A stretch of DNA of 5,163 bases from a bacterium (lineage in GTDB: Bacteria; Oederibacteriota; CAKKQC01), in the NCBI GenBank assembly GCA_919901855.1, contig CAKKQC010000076.1:1-5163 (forward strand), in the 5' to 3' direction. The notes under the pieces are model-generated. The model was not told the origin of the DNA, searched no databases, and was given only the letters and a program-made list of their open reading frames with translations. The translations under genes and the position numbers were made by a program. Below, in pieces: positions 1 through 4,910 of the stretch. Position 1 is the stretch's first letter, and each line of letters starts with the position of its first letter.

Positions 1-34
1 CTTGTCGCTGCGCGGTTTCTCAGCTTGCTCGGGA

Positions 35-44
35 CCAACGTTGG
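35..44. promoter_or_regulatory. Perfect 10-bp palindrome upstream of hicB remnant
   Basis: CCAACGTTGG is its own reverse complement. It lies about 60 bp upstream of the hicB-like start, and its last two bases overlap the left arm of the next inverted repeat. It could be a repressor half-site, since HicB-type antitoxins often autoregulate their operons, or it could be chance. There is no direct evidence of binding. Confidence 0.3.
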
Positions 45-70
45 GACACTACTGAAGTCATATGTGTCCC
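43..70. promoter_or_regulatory. Inverted repeat GGGACAC-N14-GTGTCCC, possible operator
   Basis: The arms at 43-49 and 64-70 are perfect 7-bp reverse complements separated by 14 bp. The right arm falls where the -35 element would sit for a -10 box at 91-96, so a protein bound here could block the hicB promoter. The 14-bp loop and the lack of a following T-run make a terminator less likely. The operator role is inferred from position only. Confidence 0.4.
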
Positions 71-90
71 CACTCTCTTTCTGGCCATGC

Positions 91-96
91 TAGACT
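91..96 (+). promoter_or_regulatory. Putative -10 box of the hicB remnant
   Basis: TAGACT is preceded by TGC, an extended -10-like context, and ends 6 nt before the ATG at 103. No Shine-Dalgarno sequence fits in that gap. If the box is real, transcription would start at or next to the ATG, giving a leaderless mRNA. No convincing -35 hexamer is visible. The box matches the TATAAT consensus at only four of six bases, so confidence is low, but the spacing matches that seen at 2437-2449. Confidence 0.3.
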
Positions 97-102
97 CTGG
101 GT

Positions 103-285
103 ATGGAGAGCGAGATCACGTTCCTGGTCGAGGAATCCCTTGACGGTGGTTACGAGGCGAGGGCTCTCGGCCACTCCATTTTCACCCAGGGCGAGACCCT
201 CGACGAGGTGAAGTCGGCGATCCGTGAGGCCGTGGAGTGTCATTTCGAGCCAGATCGCCGACCCCACGTGCTTCTAGTTCACTAG
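103..285 (+). CDS. hicB: Short HicB-family antitoxin, C-terminally truncated
   Basis: This encodes a 60-residue protein resembling the short HicB antitoxins, which pair with HicA mRNA interferases and repress their own operon. The partial RNase H-like fold is recognisable: ITFLVEES strand (residues 5-12), GGYEARALG (15-23), SIFTQGETLDEV (25-36), then the helix leading into AVECHF (43-48). Relatives usually run about 8-12 residues further, with a tail after the RP-x-LIRLH segment. Here TAG follows VLLVH directly. The DNA after the stop continues in the same frame into HicA-like sequence, so the stop looks like the scar of a deletion rather than the natural end. The ATG at 103 is preferred because the family N-terminus begins right there. 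The antitoxin fold may survive, but it has no intact toxin beside it. Family assignment is from memory of the conserved pattern. Confidence 0.72.
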   Translation: MESEITFLVEESLDGGYEARALGHSIFTQGETLDEVKSAIREAVECHFEPDRRPHVLLVH

Positions 286-411
286 CTGACAGTCCCGCTT
301 CACCGGGCGATCAAGGCGGGGACCCTCAATGGCATCCTCGGTGACGTTGCCGCGCAATCCGGCCTCACCAAGGACGACCTCATCCACAAGCTCTGGGGGC
401 CGAAGAAATGA
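286..411 (+). pseudogene. hicA: HicA toxin remnant, C-terminal half only
   Basis: Read in the same frame as the hicB remnant, this gives 41 residues with no start codon: LTVPLHRAIKAGTLNGILGD, then VAAQSGLTKDDLIHKLWG and PKK-stop. HicA toxins (double-stranded-RNA-binding-like mRNA interferases) end with this pattern: a TVP-x-H strand, a K-x-GTLN-x-IL helix start, then a final helix. The N-terminal part that carries the catalytic GSH histidine is absent, so the toxin cannot be active. The codon before CTG ACA GTC is TAG. HicA relatives often have a serine or similar residue there, so TAG may derive from TCG by one change. The TGA at 409-411 overlaps an ATG at 408, which suggests that a third gene was once translationally coupled. 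Confidence 0.62.
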
Positions 412-600
412 GCTGAACGTCCGGGCGCGGGAAGAGGGGGCCGGCCAGGCTCCCTGGACCGGACGCTGTCATGGCGCCGGGCCGACGTGCTCCTCCACCG
501 CGCCGCCAAGACCCTCGCGAAGCTCGAGGTCACCCCCGACGACCTCAAGCGCCTCGTCTACAAGACCGTCCAGCACAAGCACCCGAATACCCGACGCTGA
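408..600 (+). pseudogene. Frameshifted remnant of a small unrecognised third gene
   Basis: I do not recognise this gene. Two neighbouring frames show the strong G/C third-position bias of coding DNA. The frame at 413-466 reads LNVRAREEGAGQAPWTGR. The frame at about 472-600 reads WRRADVLLHRAAKTLAKLEV, then TPDDLKRLVYKTVQHKHPNT and RR-stop. Joined, they would give a small basic, helical protein of about 63 residues. The ATG at 408 overlaps the hicA TGA, but it hits a stop two codons later in its own frame. One indel near 411 and another near 466-472 would restore a single reading frame. An alternative is that a 37-residue peptide starts at GTG 487. The third-gene reading is inferred from codon usage and position, with no recognised homologue. 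Confidence 0.35.
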
Positions 601-628
601 ACGTCGGGGCGCTCGCTCGGGTGGGGAG

Positions 629-661
629 TTGCATTCTTGCAATGCGACTGCAAACCTGCAA
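629..661. repeat. 33-bp dyad of four TTGCA/TGCAA sites
   Basis: The order is TTGCA-N3-TTGCA-N7-TGCAA-N3-TGCAA. The two left sites are tandem with 8-bp spacing, and the two right sites are their reverse complements with the same spacing. The halves at 629-641 and 649-661 match as inverted repeats at 10 of 13 positions. The left part can also fold as a small hairpin, GCATT-CTTGC-AATGC, at 631-645. The arrangement suits a multi-subunit DNA-binding protein, but no gene starts within about 190 bp downstream. It lies in the gap between the dead hicBA locus and the mntA gene. Confidence 0.5.
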
Positions 662-745
662 GTAGCTGACCGGGTGGGGTAGGCGGCACAGCCGGTAGGG
701 GCTTTTGATGGCCTCTCCCCATGTCGGACAGATTGCCAGGTGGCC

Positions 746-796
746 GCAGGCGGGTCCGTGACCCTCTGGTCGTTCGCGATGGCCTGGACCCGGGAG
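746..796 (+). pseudogene. Possible relic of a methyltransferase C-terminus
   Basis: In the frame containing ATG 779 this stretch reads AGGSVTLWSFAMAWTRE. The intact methyltransferase at 1661-2353 ends HPVSFSMAWTR-stop. The DNA CGATGGCCTGGACCCGG is identical over 17 bp at 777-793 and 2334-2350, and adding the preceding TTC and one mismatch gives 20 of 21. The codon after the repeat is GAG here and TAG in the intact gene. This may be the tail of a second, lost methyltransferase gene or a small duplicated patch. No further homology is visible upstream, so a coincidental repeat cannot be excluded. Confidence 0.25.
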
Positions 797-807
797 CCCC
801 GGGCCAT
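779..807. promoter_or_regulatory. Inverted repeat upstream of the mntA promoter
   Basis: ATGGCC (779-784) and GGCCAT (802-807) are reverse complements flanking a GC-rich core with two CCCGGG palindromes. The right arm lies at about the -35 position of the TATAAT box at 827-832. It could be an operator for the toxin-antitoxin pair or only a by-product of the GC-rich repeat described at 746-796. Confidence 0.25.
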
Positions 808-826
808 GGCGGCACGCCCAGCCCGG

Positions 827-832
827 TATAAT
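827..832 (+). promoter_or_regulatory. -10 box of the mntA-HEPN operon
   Basis: This is a perfect TATAAT in otherwise GC-rich DNA, 17 nt before the mntA ATG at 850. No good -35 hexamer is seen at the expected 804-809. A start point about 7 nt downstream (838-840) would give a leader of only about 10 nt. An AGGG at 838-841 could serve as a weak ribosome binding site if transcription starts at or before it. Confidence 0.55.
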
Positions 833-849
833 GGCGTAGGGTCAATGAG

Positions 850-1194
850 ATGAGCACAGTCGTGAGATCCACCACCGATGCCGAGAAGACGATTGGGGAG
901 ATGGCTGACCGGATCGCGAAACGGTTCAGGCCGGAGAAGATCATCCTGTTCGGTTCCTACGCGCGCGGGACCGCGGGGCCGGACAGCGACGCCGATTTCC
1001 TCGTGGTCATGCCGGTCACCGGTTCCCGGCGCGAGGCCGCGATCGAGATCGACGTCGCCATCTCGGGGATGGGCCTCGCCAAGGACGTCTTCGTGGCCAC
1101 GCCGGAGGACATGAGGGTCTACGGCCGGCGCCCCGGCACCCTCGCCTCGATCGCGCTCCGCGAAGGCCGCACGCTCTATGAGCACCCCGCCTGA
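850..1194 (+). CDS. mntA: MNT-type nucleotidyltransferase (MntA-like antitoxin)
   Basis: This is a 114-residue minimal nucleotidyltransferase of the polymerase-beta superfamily. In MntA/HepT-type systems such proteins neutralise the HEPN partner, in characterised cases by transferring AMP to a tyrosine. The catalytic signature is complete: G35-S36, ten residues, then D47-x-D49 within FGSYARGTAGPDSDADFLVV. The expected third acidic residue is D79 in KDVFVATPED. A helix precedes the core (residues 10-27), and the size is normal for stand-alone MNT proteins. The ATG at 850 fits a TATAAT 17 nt upstream and an AGGG at 838-841. The gene overlaps the HEPN gene by 17 nt, so the two are probably translationally coupled. 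The alternative is a generic nucleotidyltransferase-domain protein whose target is not the neighbour, but adjacency to HEPN makes the toxin-antitoxin reading the best one. Confidence 0.85.
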   Translation: MSTVVRSTTDAEKTIGEMADRIAKRFRPEKIILFGSYARGTAGPDSDADFLVVMPVTGSRREAAIEIDVAISGMGLAKDVFVATPEDMRVYGRRPGTLASIALREGRTLYEHPA

Positions 1195-1603
1195 CCTGAT
1201 CGCATCCGTCAGTGGCTGGGTCGCCAAGGCCGAAGAGGACTACGACGTCGCCTCCAACGAAGCTAAGCGGGGGGCCGAAACGCCGTGCGGTACCGTGTGC
1301 TTCCACGCCCAGCAGGCTGTCGAGAAATACCTGAAGGCCCTGCTCGTCCTGCGATCCGTGGAGTTCCCGAAGAGCCACGACCTTTCCGTGATCTGCGACC
1401 TGCTCCCAGCCGACCTTGGGATCCGGCCGGAGAGGGCCGACCTCAGCCGGGCCAGCCGGTTCGCGGTGGAAACGAGGTACCCCGACCAGCCGGAATCCTA
1501 CGGGATGGCCGACGCGACCTGGGCCCTGTCGTTCGCGGAGCGCCTGCGGGCGGAGGTACGGGCGAAGCTGCCGCCGGAATCCCTGGCTCCGGGGCCGCGC
1601 TAG
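1178..1603 (+). CDS. HEPN domain protein, putative toxin partner of MntA
   Basis: This is a 141-residue all-helical HEPN protein of the PF05168-like group. The core reads CFHAQQAVEKYLKALLVL (41-58), then VEFPKSHDL (61-69), and ETRYPD (98-103) sits in the third helix region. All three are family hallmarks. HEPN proteins paired with MNT enzymes usually act as RNases, through an R-x4-6-H motif. Only two histidines occur here (H43, H67), and neither has an arginine 5-7 positions before it; the nearest is R59, giving R-x7-H67. The active site is therefore atypical or absent. The ATG at 1178 lies inside mntA with GAAGG at 1162-1166 upstream, consistent with coupled translation. The last ten or so residues are low-complexity, rich in Pro and Gly. 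Function as a toxin is inferred from context. Confidence 0.85.
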   Translation: MSTPPDLIASVSGWVAKAEEDYDVASNEAKRGAETPCGTVCFHAQQAVEKYLKALLVLRSVEFPKSHDLSVICDLLPADLGIRPERADLSRASRFAVETRYPDQPESYGMADATWALSFAERLRAEVRAKLPPESLAPGPR

Positions 1604-1646
1604 CCCGGACCTTCGCCCTCACCGAACTCTGCCCGTCCCCTTCTGA

Positions 1647-1652
1647 TGTAAT
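1647..1652 (+). promoter_or_regulatory. Putative -10 box of the methyltransferase gene
   Basis: TGTAAT matches TATAAT at five of six bases and ends 8 nt before the ATG at 1661. It lies in the 57-bp gap after the HEPN gene. No Shine-Dalgarno sequence precedes the ATG, so if the box is used the mRNA would be leaderless or nearly so. An overlapping TAATAC at 1649-1654 is a second candidate. Confidence 0.3.
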
Positions 1653-1660
1653 ACCACTCG

Positions 1661-2353
1661 ATGAGGTTTGAGCATTTCGACCGGAGAAACTACACGACAC
1701 TGCCGGTGACCGCGGGGTACCGGCGGTGGTCCGAGGTCTACGACCGCCAGCTCCGGTCGGGACTGCTCGAGTTCCCGCTCCTGCGGCGGATGCAGGGGGT
1801 CGCGTTCGGCCGGGTCCGGACTGCGCTCGACCTGGCCTGCGGCACCGGCCGGATCGGGGCGTGGCTGAAGACCAAGGGCGTCAAGACGATCGACGGGGTC
1901 GACCTGTCCCCCCACATGATCGCCCAGGCAAAACGGAAGAAGGTCTACCGGGCCATCCGGCGGGGGGATCTCACGACCGTGCCGCTACCCCGCGGCGGCT
2001 ACGACCTCTCGATCTGCGTGCTGGCGGCCTGTCACATGAAGGACCTCGCCCCCCTCTACCGGCAGATGGCCCGCGCCACGCGGCCGGGCGGGATCGCGGT
2101 CCTCGTCGACTACCATCCCCATTTCCTGCTCAACGGCATCCCGACCCATTTCCCGGATGCGGCGGGGAAGACGTTCGCGATCGAGAACCACGTCCACCTG
2201 CTGGCCGATCATTTCCGTGCCGCGCGGCGCGCGGGATGGACCCTCACGTGGCTCGACGAGCTGGTCGTGGCGCGGAGCTGGCTCCGGTCCTATCCCGGCT
2301 GGCGCAAGTTCCTCGGCCATCCCGTCTCCTTCTCGATGGCCTGGACCCGGTAG
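1661..2353 (+). CDS. Class I SAM-dependent methyltransferase
   Basis: This is a 230-residue cytosolic enzyme expected to transfer a methyl group from S-adenosylmethionine to an unknown substrate. The Rossmann-fold motifs are in order: motif I ALDLACGTGRIGAWL (55-69), acidic end of strand 2 GVDLSPHMIAQAK (79-91), RRGDLTTVPL (100-109), motif IV YDLSICVLAACHMKDL (114-129), and the post-motif RPGGIAVLVDYHP (141-153). The N-terminal region (residues 17-45) is helical and probably forms the lid. The C-terminus ends in a PVSFSMAW strand typical of the fold. The ATG at 1661 is the first start after an in-frame TAA at 1649-1651. There is no ribosome binding site, and a -10-like hexamer sits directly upstream. 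It is probably a separate transcription unit from the toxin-antitoxin pair. Substrate specificity cannot be read from the sequence. Confidence 0.88.
   Translation: MRFEHFDRRNYTTLPVTAGYRRWSEVYDRQLRSGLLEFPLLRRMQGVAFGRVRTALDLACGTGRIGAWLKTKGVKTIDGVDLSPHMIAQAKRKKVYRAIRRGDLTTVPLPRGGYDLSICVLAACHMKDLAPLYRQMARATRPGGIAVLVDYHPHFLLNGIPTHFPDAAGKTFAIENHVHLLADHFRAARRAGWTLTWLDELVVARSWLRSYPGWRKFLGHPVSFSMAWTR
2334..2350 (+). repeat. 17-bp exact repeat, second copy (methyltransferase 3' end)
   Basis: CGATGGCCTGGACCCGG encodes the last residues of the methyltransferase (SMAWTR). It is repeated exactly at 777-793 upstream of mntA, in the same reading sense. An exact 17-bp match within 5 kb is more than expected by chance, although GC-rich codon bias raises the odds. 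Confidence 0.5.
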
Positions 2354-2406
2354 GCCCAAGCCTCCTCGACGAGCGCGGGGGGACGAATCCGGAGATCCGA
2401 AGGGTG

Positions 2407-2426
2407 GCCCCGCTCTTTGCTGGGGC
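2407..2426 (+). terminator. Hairpin between methyltransferase and propeller gene
   Basis: GCCCC (2407-2411) pairs with GGGGC (2422-2426), and an inner GC/GC pair is possible around a TCTTT loop with one bulged base. A competing hairpin, GGGG-CGT-CCCC (2422-2432), overlaps it. No T-run follows, so a factor-independent terminator is doubtful. The hairpin lies about 10 bp upstream of the TATAAT at 2437, so it could instead be a promoter-region control element. Confidence 0.25.
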
Positions 2427-2436
2427 GTCCCCGTCG

Positions 2437-2442
2437 TATAAT
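2437..2442 (+). promoter_or_regulatory. -10 box giving a leaderless propeller mRNA
   Basis: A perfect TATAAT ends exactly 6 nt before the GTG start at 2449. The intervening bases, CCGCCC, contain no ribosome binding site. With usual spacing the transcript would begin at the GTG itself. No clear -35 hexamer is visible, although TTTGCT at 2416-2421 is a weak candidate. This is the strongest leaderless candidate in the window. Confidence 0.55.
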
Positions 2443-2448
2443 CCGCCC

Positions 2449-3954
2449 GTGCGGCACGCGTCGTGGCTCCTTGCCCCGGTCCTGGCCCTCCTGTCCGCGG
2501 CCCACGCGCTGGCGGCGCCCGGGTTAACGCCCTGTACGCCCGAGCGGATGTGGGAGCGCACCTACCACCCCAGCTGGAGCAACGACGCACCCAACGACGT
2601 CGCCACGGATGCGTCGGGCAACGTCATCGTCGCGGGATCCGAGTACCGGGTGGATCTCGGGCAGGGGTTCAACTGGGTCGTTCGCAAGTACGGCCCGGAC
2701 GGGACCCTGCTCTGGAGCGGCACCCGCGACGGCGGGGTGGGCCGGACCGAGGTCGCGACCGCGGTCGGCACCGATGCGGCCGGCAACGTGTTCGTCGGGG
2801 GCTATGACGACCTCGGGGGAGCCGCGAGCAACGACTGGCGCCTCGAGAAGCTGGATGCGGCCGGGCACCTGCTCTGGGTGCGGACCTACGCGGGGCCTTC
2901 CGGCTGGGACATGATCTACGCGCTTGACGTCGACCGGCGGGACGGGAGCGCCGTCGTGACCGGCTGCCAGATGGGCGGCGGGGCGATCGTGACCTGGCTC
3001 ACCCGCAAGTACGCGTCCGACGGGACGCTCGTGTGGAGCCGGACGAACAGCGGCCCGGGGGCCGGGTTCCACTTGCCACACGACGTCGCGGTCGGGGCCG
3101 ACGGCCGGGTGATCGTCGTGGGCAACGAGGACCGGTCGGACCTCGGCCATGGCTGGGACGGGATGGTGCTGGTCTACGACCAGGATGGCCTCCTCCTCTG
3201 GAGCCGCTCGGCCGTGGGCGCGGGTTCCAACGACGACGACATCCAGGGCGTCGCCGTGGACGGCACGGGGCGGATCTACGTCGCGGGGTTCACGGACGCG
3301 GATGTCACCACCAACCGGTGCGTCTCGATCGTGGGCGCCTACGATCCCGCCGGCAACCTGCTCTGGATGGACAAGCAGTCTGGCAGTATTCAATTCGCGA
3401 TCGGATACCTGGGCCGGCTCTCCTGGCAACCGGAAACGGGCGTGCTCTTCGTCGCCCAGGATGACTTCGATTACCTGCGGGCGCTCGACGGGGACGGGCG
3501 GGAGCTCTGGACGGCCGACATGCCGGACGACAGGAATATCGCCATGGCCCTGGACGCCCTGGGCTATCTCGCGATGGCCGGGACGCACTTCTACTACGAG
3601 TCGAGCCGGGAGTGGCGGGTCACGAGGTTCCGGGCCCGCCAGCCGCCGCCCTGCCTCGACCAGGGCGCCCCGGATCGCGTCGTCATCTCGCCCAATCCGG
3701 TCGCCGGCGACGCCTTCTGGGCCTCGCCCCCGCTGGTGGATGGGGCGGACGAGCTCGTGATCGAGGTCTACAACATCCGGATGCAGCGCGTGTACCGCGG
3801 CCGGTGGGTGCACCTCGGCCGGACGGAACCCGGCGTCCAGATCCGGCACGTCGACCGGTGGGCTCCCGGGACCTACCTCCTCAAGGCCACGGCCCGGCTG
3901 CCCGGGGGCGGGTCGATGGAGTTCAAGCCCGCGCGCGTGCAGGTGTCGCGATGA
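2449..3954 (+). CDS. Secreted seven-bladed beta-propeller protein with sorting-like C-terminus
   Basis: This encodes 501 residues from a GTG start. A signal peptide (about 1-23, core WLLAPVLALLSAAHALAA) marks it for export. Seven SBBP-like repeats follow, each pairing a (D/A)-V-A-x-D-A-x-G-N-V-x-V-x-G strand with an x-G-x-L-L-W turn. The strands begin near residues 50, 106, 158, 211, 267, 323 and 367. Blades 3 and 6 are the most diverged. Seven blades would close one propeller. Residues 411-501 form a separate beta-sandwich beginning VVISPNPVAGD and ending in FKPARVQVSR, like FlgD-Ig or type IX sorting C-terminal domains. C29 and C402 bracket the propeller and might clasp it. Its role is unknown; such proteins often bind ligands or partners at the surface. 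The reading frame is open far upstream, but only GTG 2449 yields a signal peptide and sits at a TATAAT. It overlaps the next gene by ATGA. Confidence 0.82.
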   Translation: MRHASWLLAPVLALLSAAHALAAPGLTPCTPERMWERTYHPSWSNDAPNDVATDASGNVIVAGSEYRVDLGQGFNWVVRKYGPDGTLLWSGTRDGGVGRTEVATAVGTDAAGNVFVGGYDDLGGAASNDWRLEKLDAAGHLLWVRTYAGPSGWDMIYALDVDRRDGSAVVTGCQMGGGAIVTWLTRKYASDGTLVWSRTNSGPGAGFHLPHDVAVGADGRVIVVGNEDRSDLGHGWDGMVLVYDQDGLLLWSRSAVGAGSNDDDIQGVAVDGTGRIYVAGFTDADVTTNRCVSIVGAYDPAGNLLWMDKQSGSIQFAIGYLGRLSWQPETGVLFVAQDDFDYLRALDGDGRELWTADMPDDRNIAMALDALGYLAMAGTHFYYESSREWRVTRFRARQPPPCLDQGAPDRVVISPNPVAGDAFWASPPLVDGADELVIEVYNIRMQRVYRGRWVHLGRTEPGVQIRHVDRWAPGTYLLKATARLPGGGSMEFKPARVQVSR

Positions 3955-4883
3955 CCCGCGCCGCCGCGCTCCTCGTGGCCCTGCTGGCCGCCGCCCCCGC
4001 CCAGGCCGCGACCCAGGTCGAGGACGTCGTCGACGCGGCCGCCGCCGTGGGCGGGGTGACCCTCGAGTTCGCCTCGGGGGCGCGGGCCGCGGGGCTGGCC
4101 GAGGCGCAAACGGCCTCCTCCAGCGGGGTCACGGCCCTGGGGTGGAACCCGGCGGGGCTGGCCGGCACCCGGGGCTTCGCCGCCGCGATGACCTACGAGG
4201 CCCTCCCCGCGGGCGACGTCTTCGACAACGTGGCCCTCGCCTGCGGCTGGCCGTCCTTCGCGGTGGGCGCCGAACTCGGCTTCCTGAACTACGCCAACGA
4301 GATCTCCCGGGACTCGACCAGCGTCTCGCAGGGGGAACTCGTGCTGAGCGACGTCGTGATCCGGGCCGGGGCCGCCGTGCGCGCGGACGCCCTGTTCGGC
4401 CGCGAGGCCGCCGTGGGCGCCACTCTCGAGGTGCTGGGCGGCACGTTCGAGGTGGTGGGCGGCAGGGGCGTGCCCAAGAGCGCCGCCGGGCTCGGCGCGC
4501 TGGTCCGTGCCAACCCCCGCCTCTCGCTGGGCCTTTCGCTCGTGCACCAGGGGATCAGCGCACTCAAGGACGGCCCCGCGGCCGTCCGGGGCGGGGCGGC
4601 CTACACGGTCCTGGACCCGGTCCTGCTGTGCGGCGACCTCGGCTATCGCTTGTCCGACGGCGCGATCGAAGCGGCGCTGGCCGTGGAGTGGTCGCCGGTT
4701 CGCGCCCTGCACCTCCGCGCCGGCTACCATCTCCGCGGGGGCACGACCGGCCCCGGGGGCCTCACGGGCCTGGCCGCGGGCCTCGGCGTGCGGCTGGCGA
4801 TGTTCGCCCTGGACTATTCCGTCCAGCCCTTCGGCCGCTTCGGGGAGGCCCACCGCGTCTCCGTGGAGTTCAGCCGGATCTAG
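3951..4883 (+). CDS. PorV/PorQ-family outer-membrane beta-barrel protein
   Basis: This encodes 310 residues. A signal peptide (1-19, cleavage after AQA) precedes a mature protein with the family hallmark LEFASGARAAGL (38-49), then ALGWNPAGLAG (62-72). The rest alternates short polar and hydrophobic strands with glycine turns, as in FadL-like barrels. The last strand, HRVSVEFSRI, resembles a barrel-assembly signal. In type IX secretion, PorV shuttles or anchors proteins bearing the C-terminal sorting domain, and PorV/PorQ relatives also occur in phyla without a full type IX system. The ATG overlaps the propeller stop in ATGA, with AGGTG at 3941-3945 as ribosome binding site, so the two are coupled. 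The frame stays open upstream inside the propeller gene, but only ATG 3951 gives a signal peptide. Its partner is probably the propeller protein; this is an inference from adjacency. Confidence 0.82.
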   Translation: MTRAAALLVALLAAAPAQAATQVEDVVDAAAAVGGVTLEFASGARAAGLAEAQTASSSGVTALGWNPAGLAGTRGFAAAMTYEALPAGDVFDNVALACGWPSFAVGAELGFLNYANEISRDSTSVSQGELVLSDVVIRAGAAVRADALFGREAAVGATLEVLGGTFEVVGGRGVPKSAAGLGALVRANPRLSLGLSLVHQGISALKDGPAAVRGGAAYTVLDPVLLCGDLGYRLSDGAIEAALAVEWSPVRALHLRAGYHLRGGTTGPGGLTGLAAGLGVRLAMFALDYSVQPFGRFGEAHRVSVEFSRI

Positions 4884-4910
4884 CCGTCCCGCCCTCCCGC
4901 GACCGGGTGT

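Noticed and set aside
329-682. 117-codon + strand open frame across the hicA remnant
   Set aside because: Ser/Thr/Arg-rich low-complexity translation. Only its short 413-466 part has coding bias, and that is treated as part of the frameshifted remnant.
469-1227. 252-codon open frame on the minus strand
   Set aside because: It is antisense to mntA and the flanking gap. Low-complexity composition and no domain; the + strand MNT catalytic motif decides the matter.
1726-2448. Upstream in-frame extension of the propeller gene
   Set aside because: It overlaps the methyltransferase in another frame, has Arg/Pro-rich shadow composition, and would bury the signal peptide that begins at GTG 2449.
1985-2590. 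201-codon open frame on the minus strand
   Set aside because: It is antisense to the methyltransferase and the start of the propeller gene, with no motif and composition typical of a mirror frame.
2524-3849. 441-codon open frame on the minus strand
   Set aside because: It lies wholly antisense to the propeller gene, is rich in Arg, Pro and His, lacks any recognisable domain, and is the usual mirror frame of GC-rich coding DNA.
3612-3950. Upstream in-frame extension of the PorV-like gene
   Set aside because: It overlaps the sorting-like domain of the propeller gene and would bury a clear signal peptide starting at ATG 3951, which has its own ribosome binding site.
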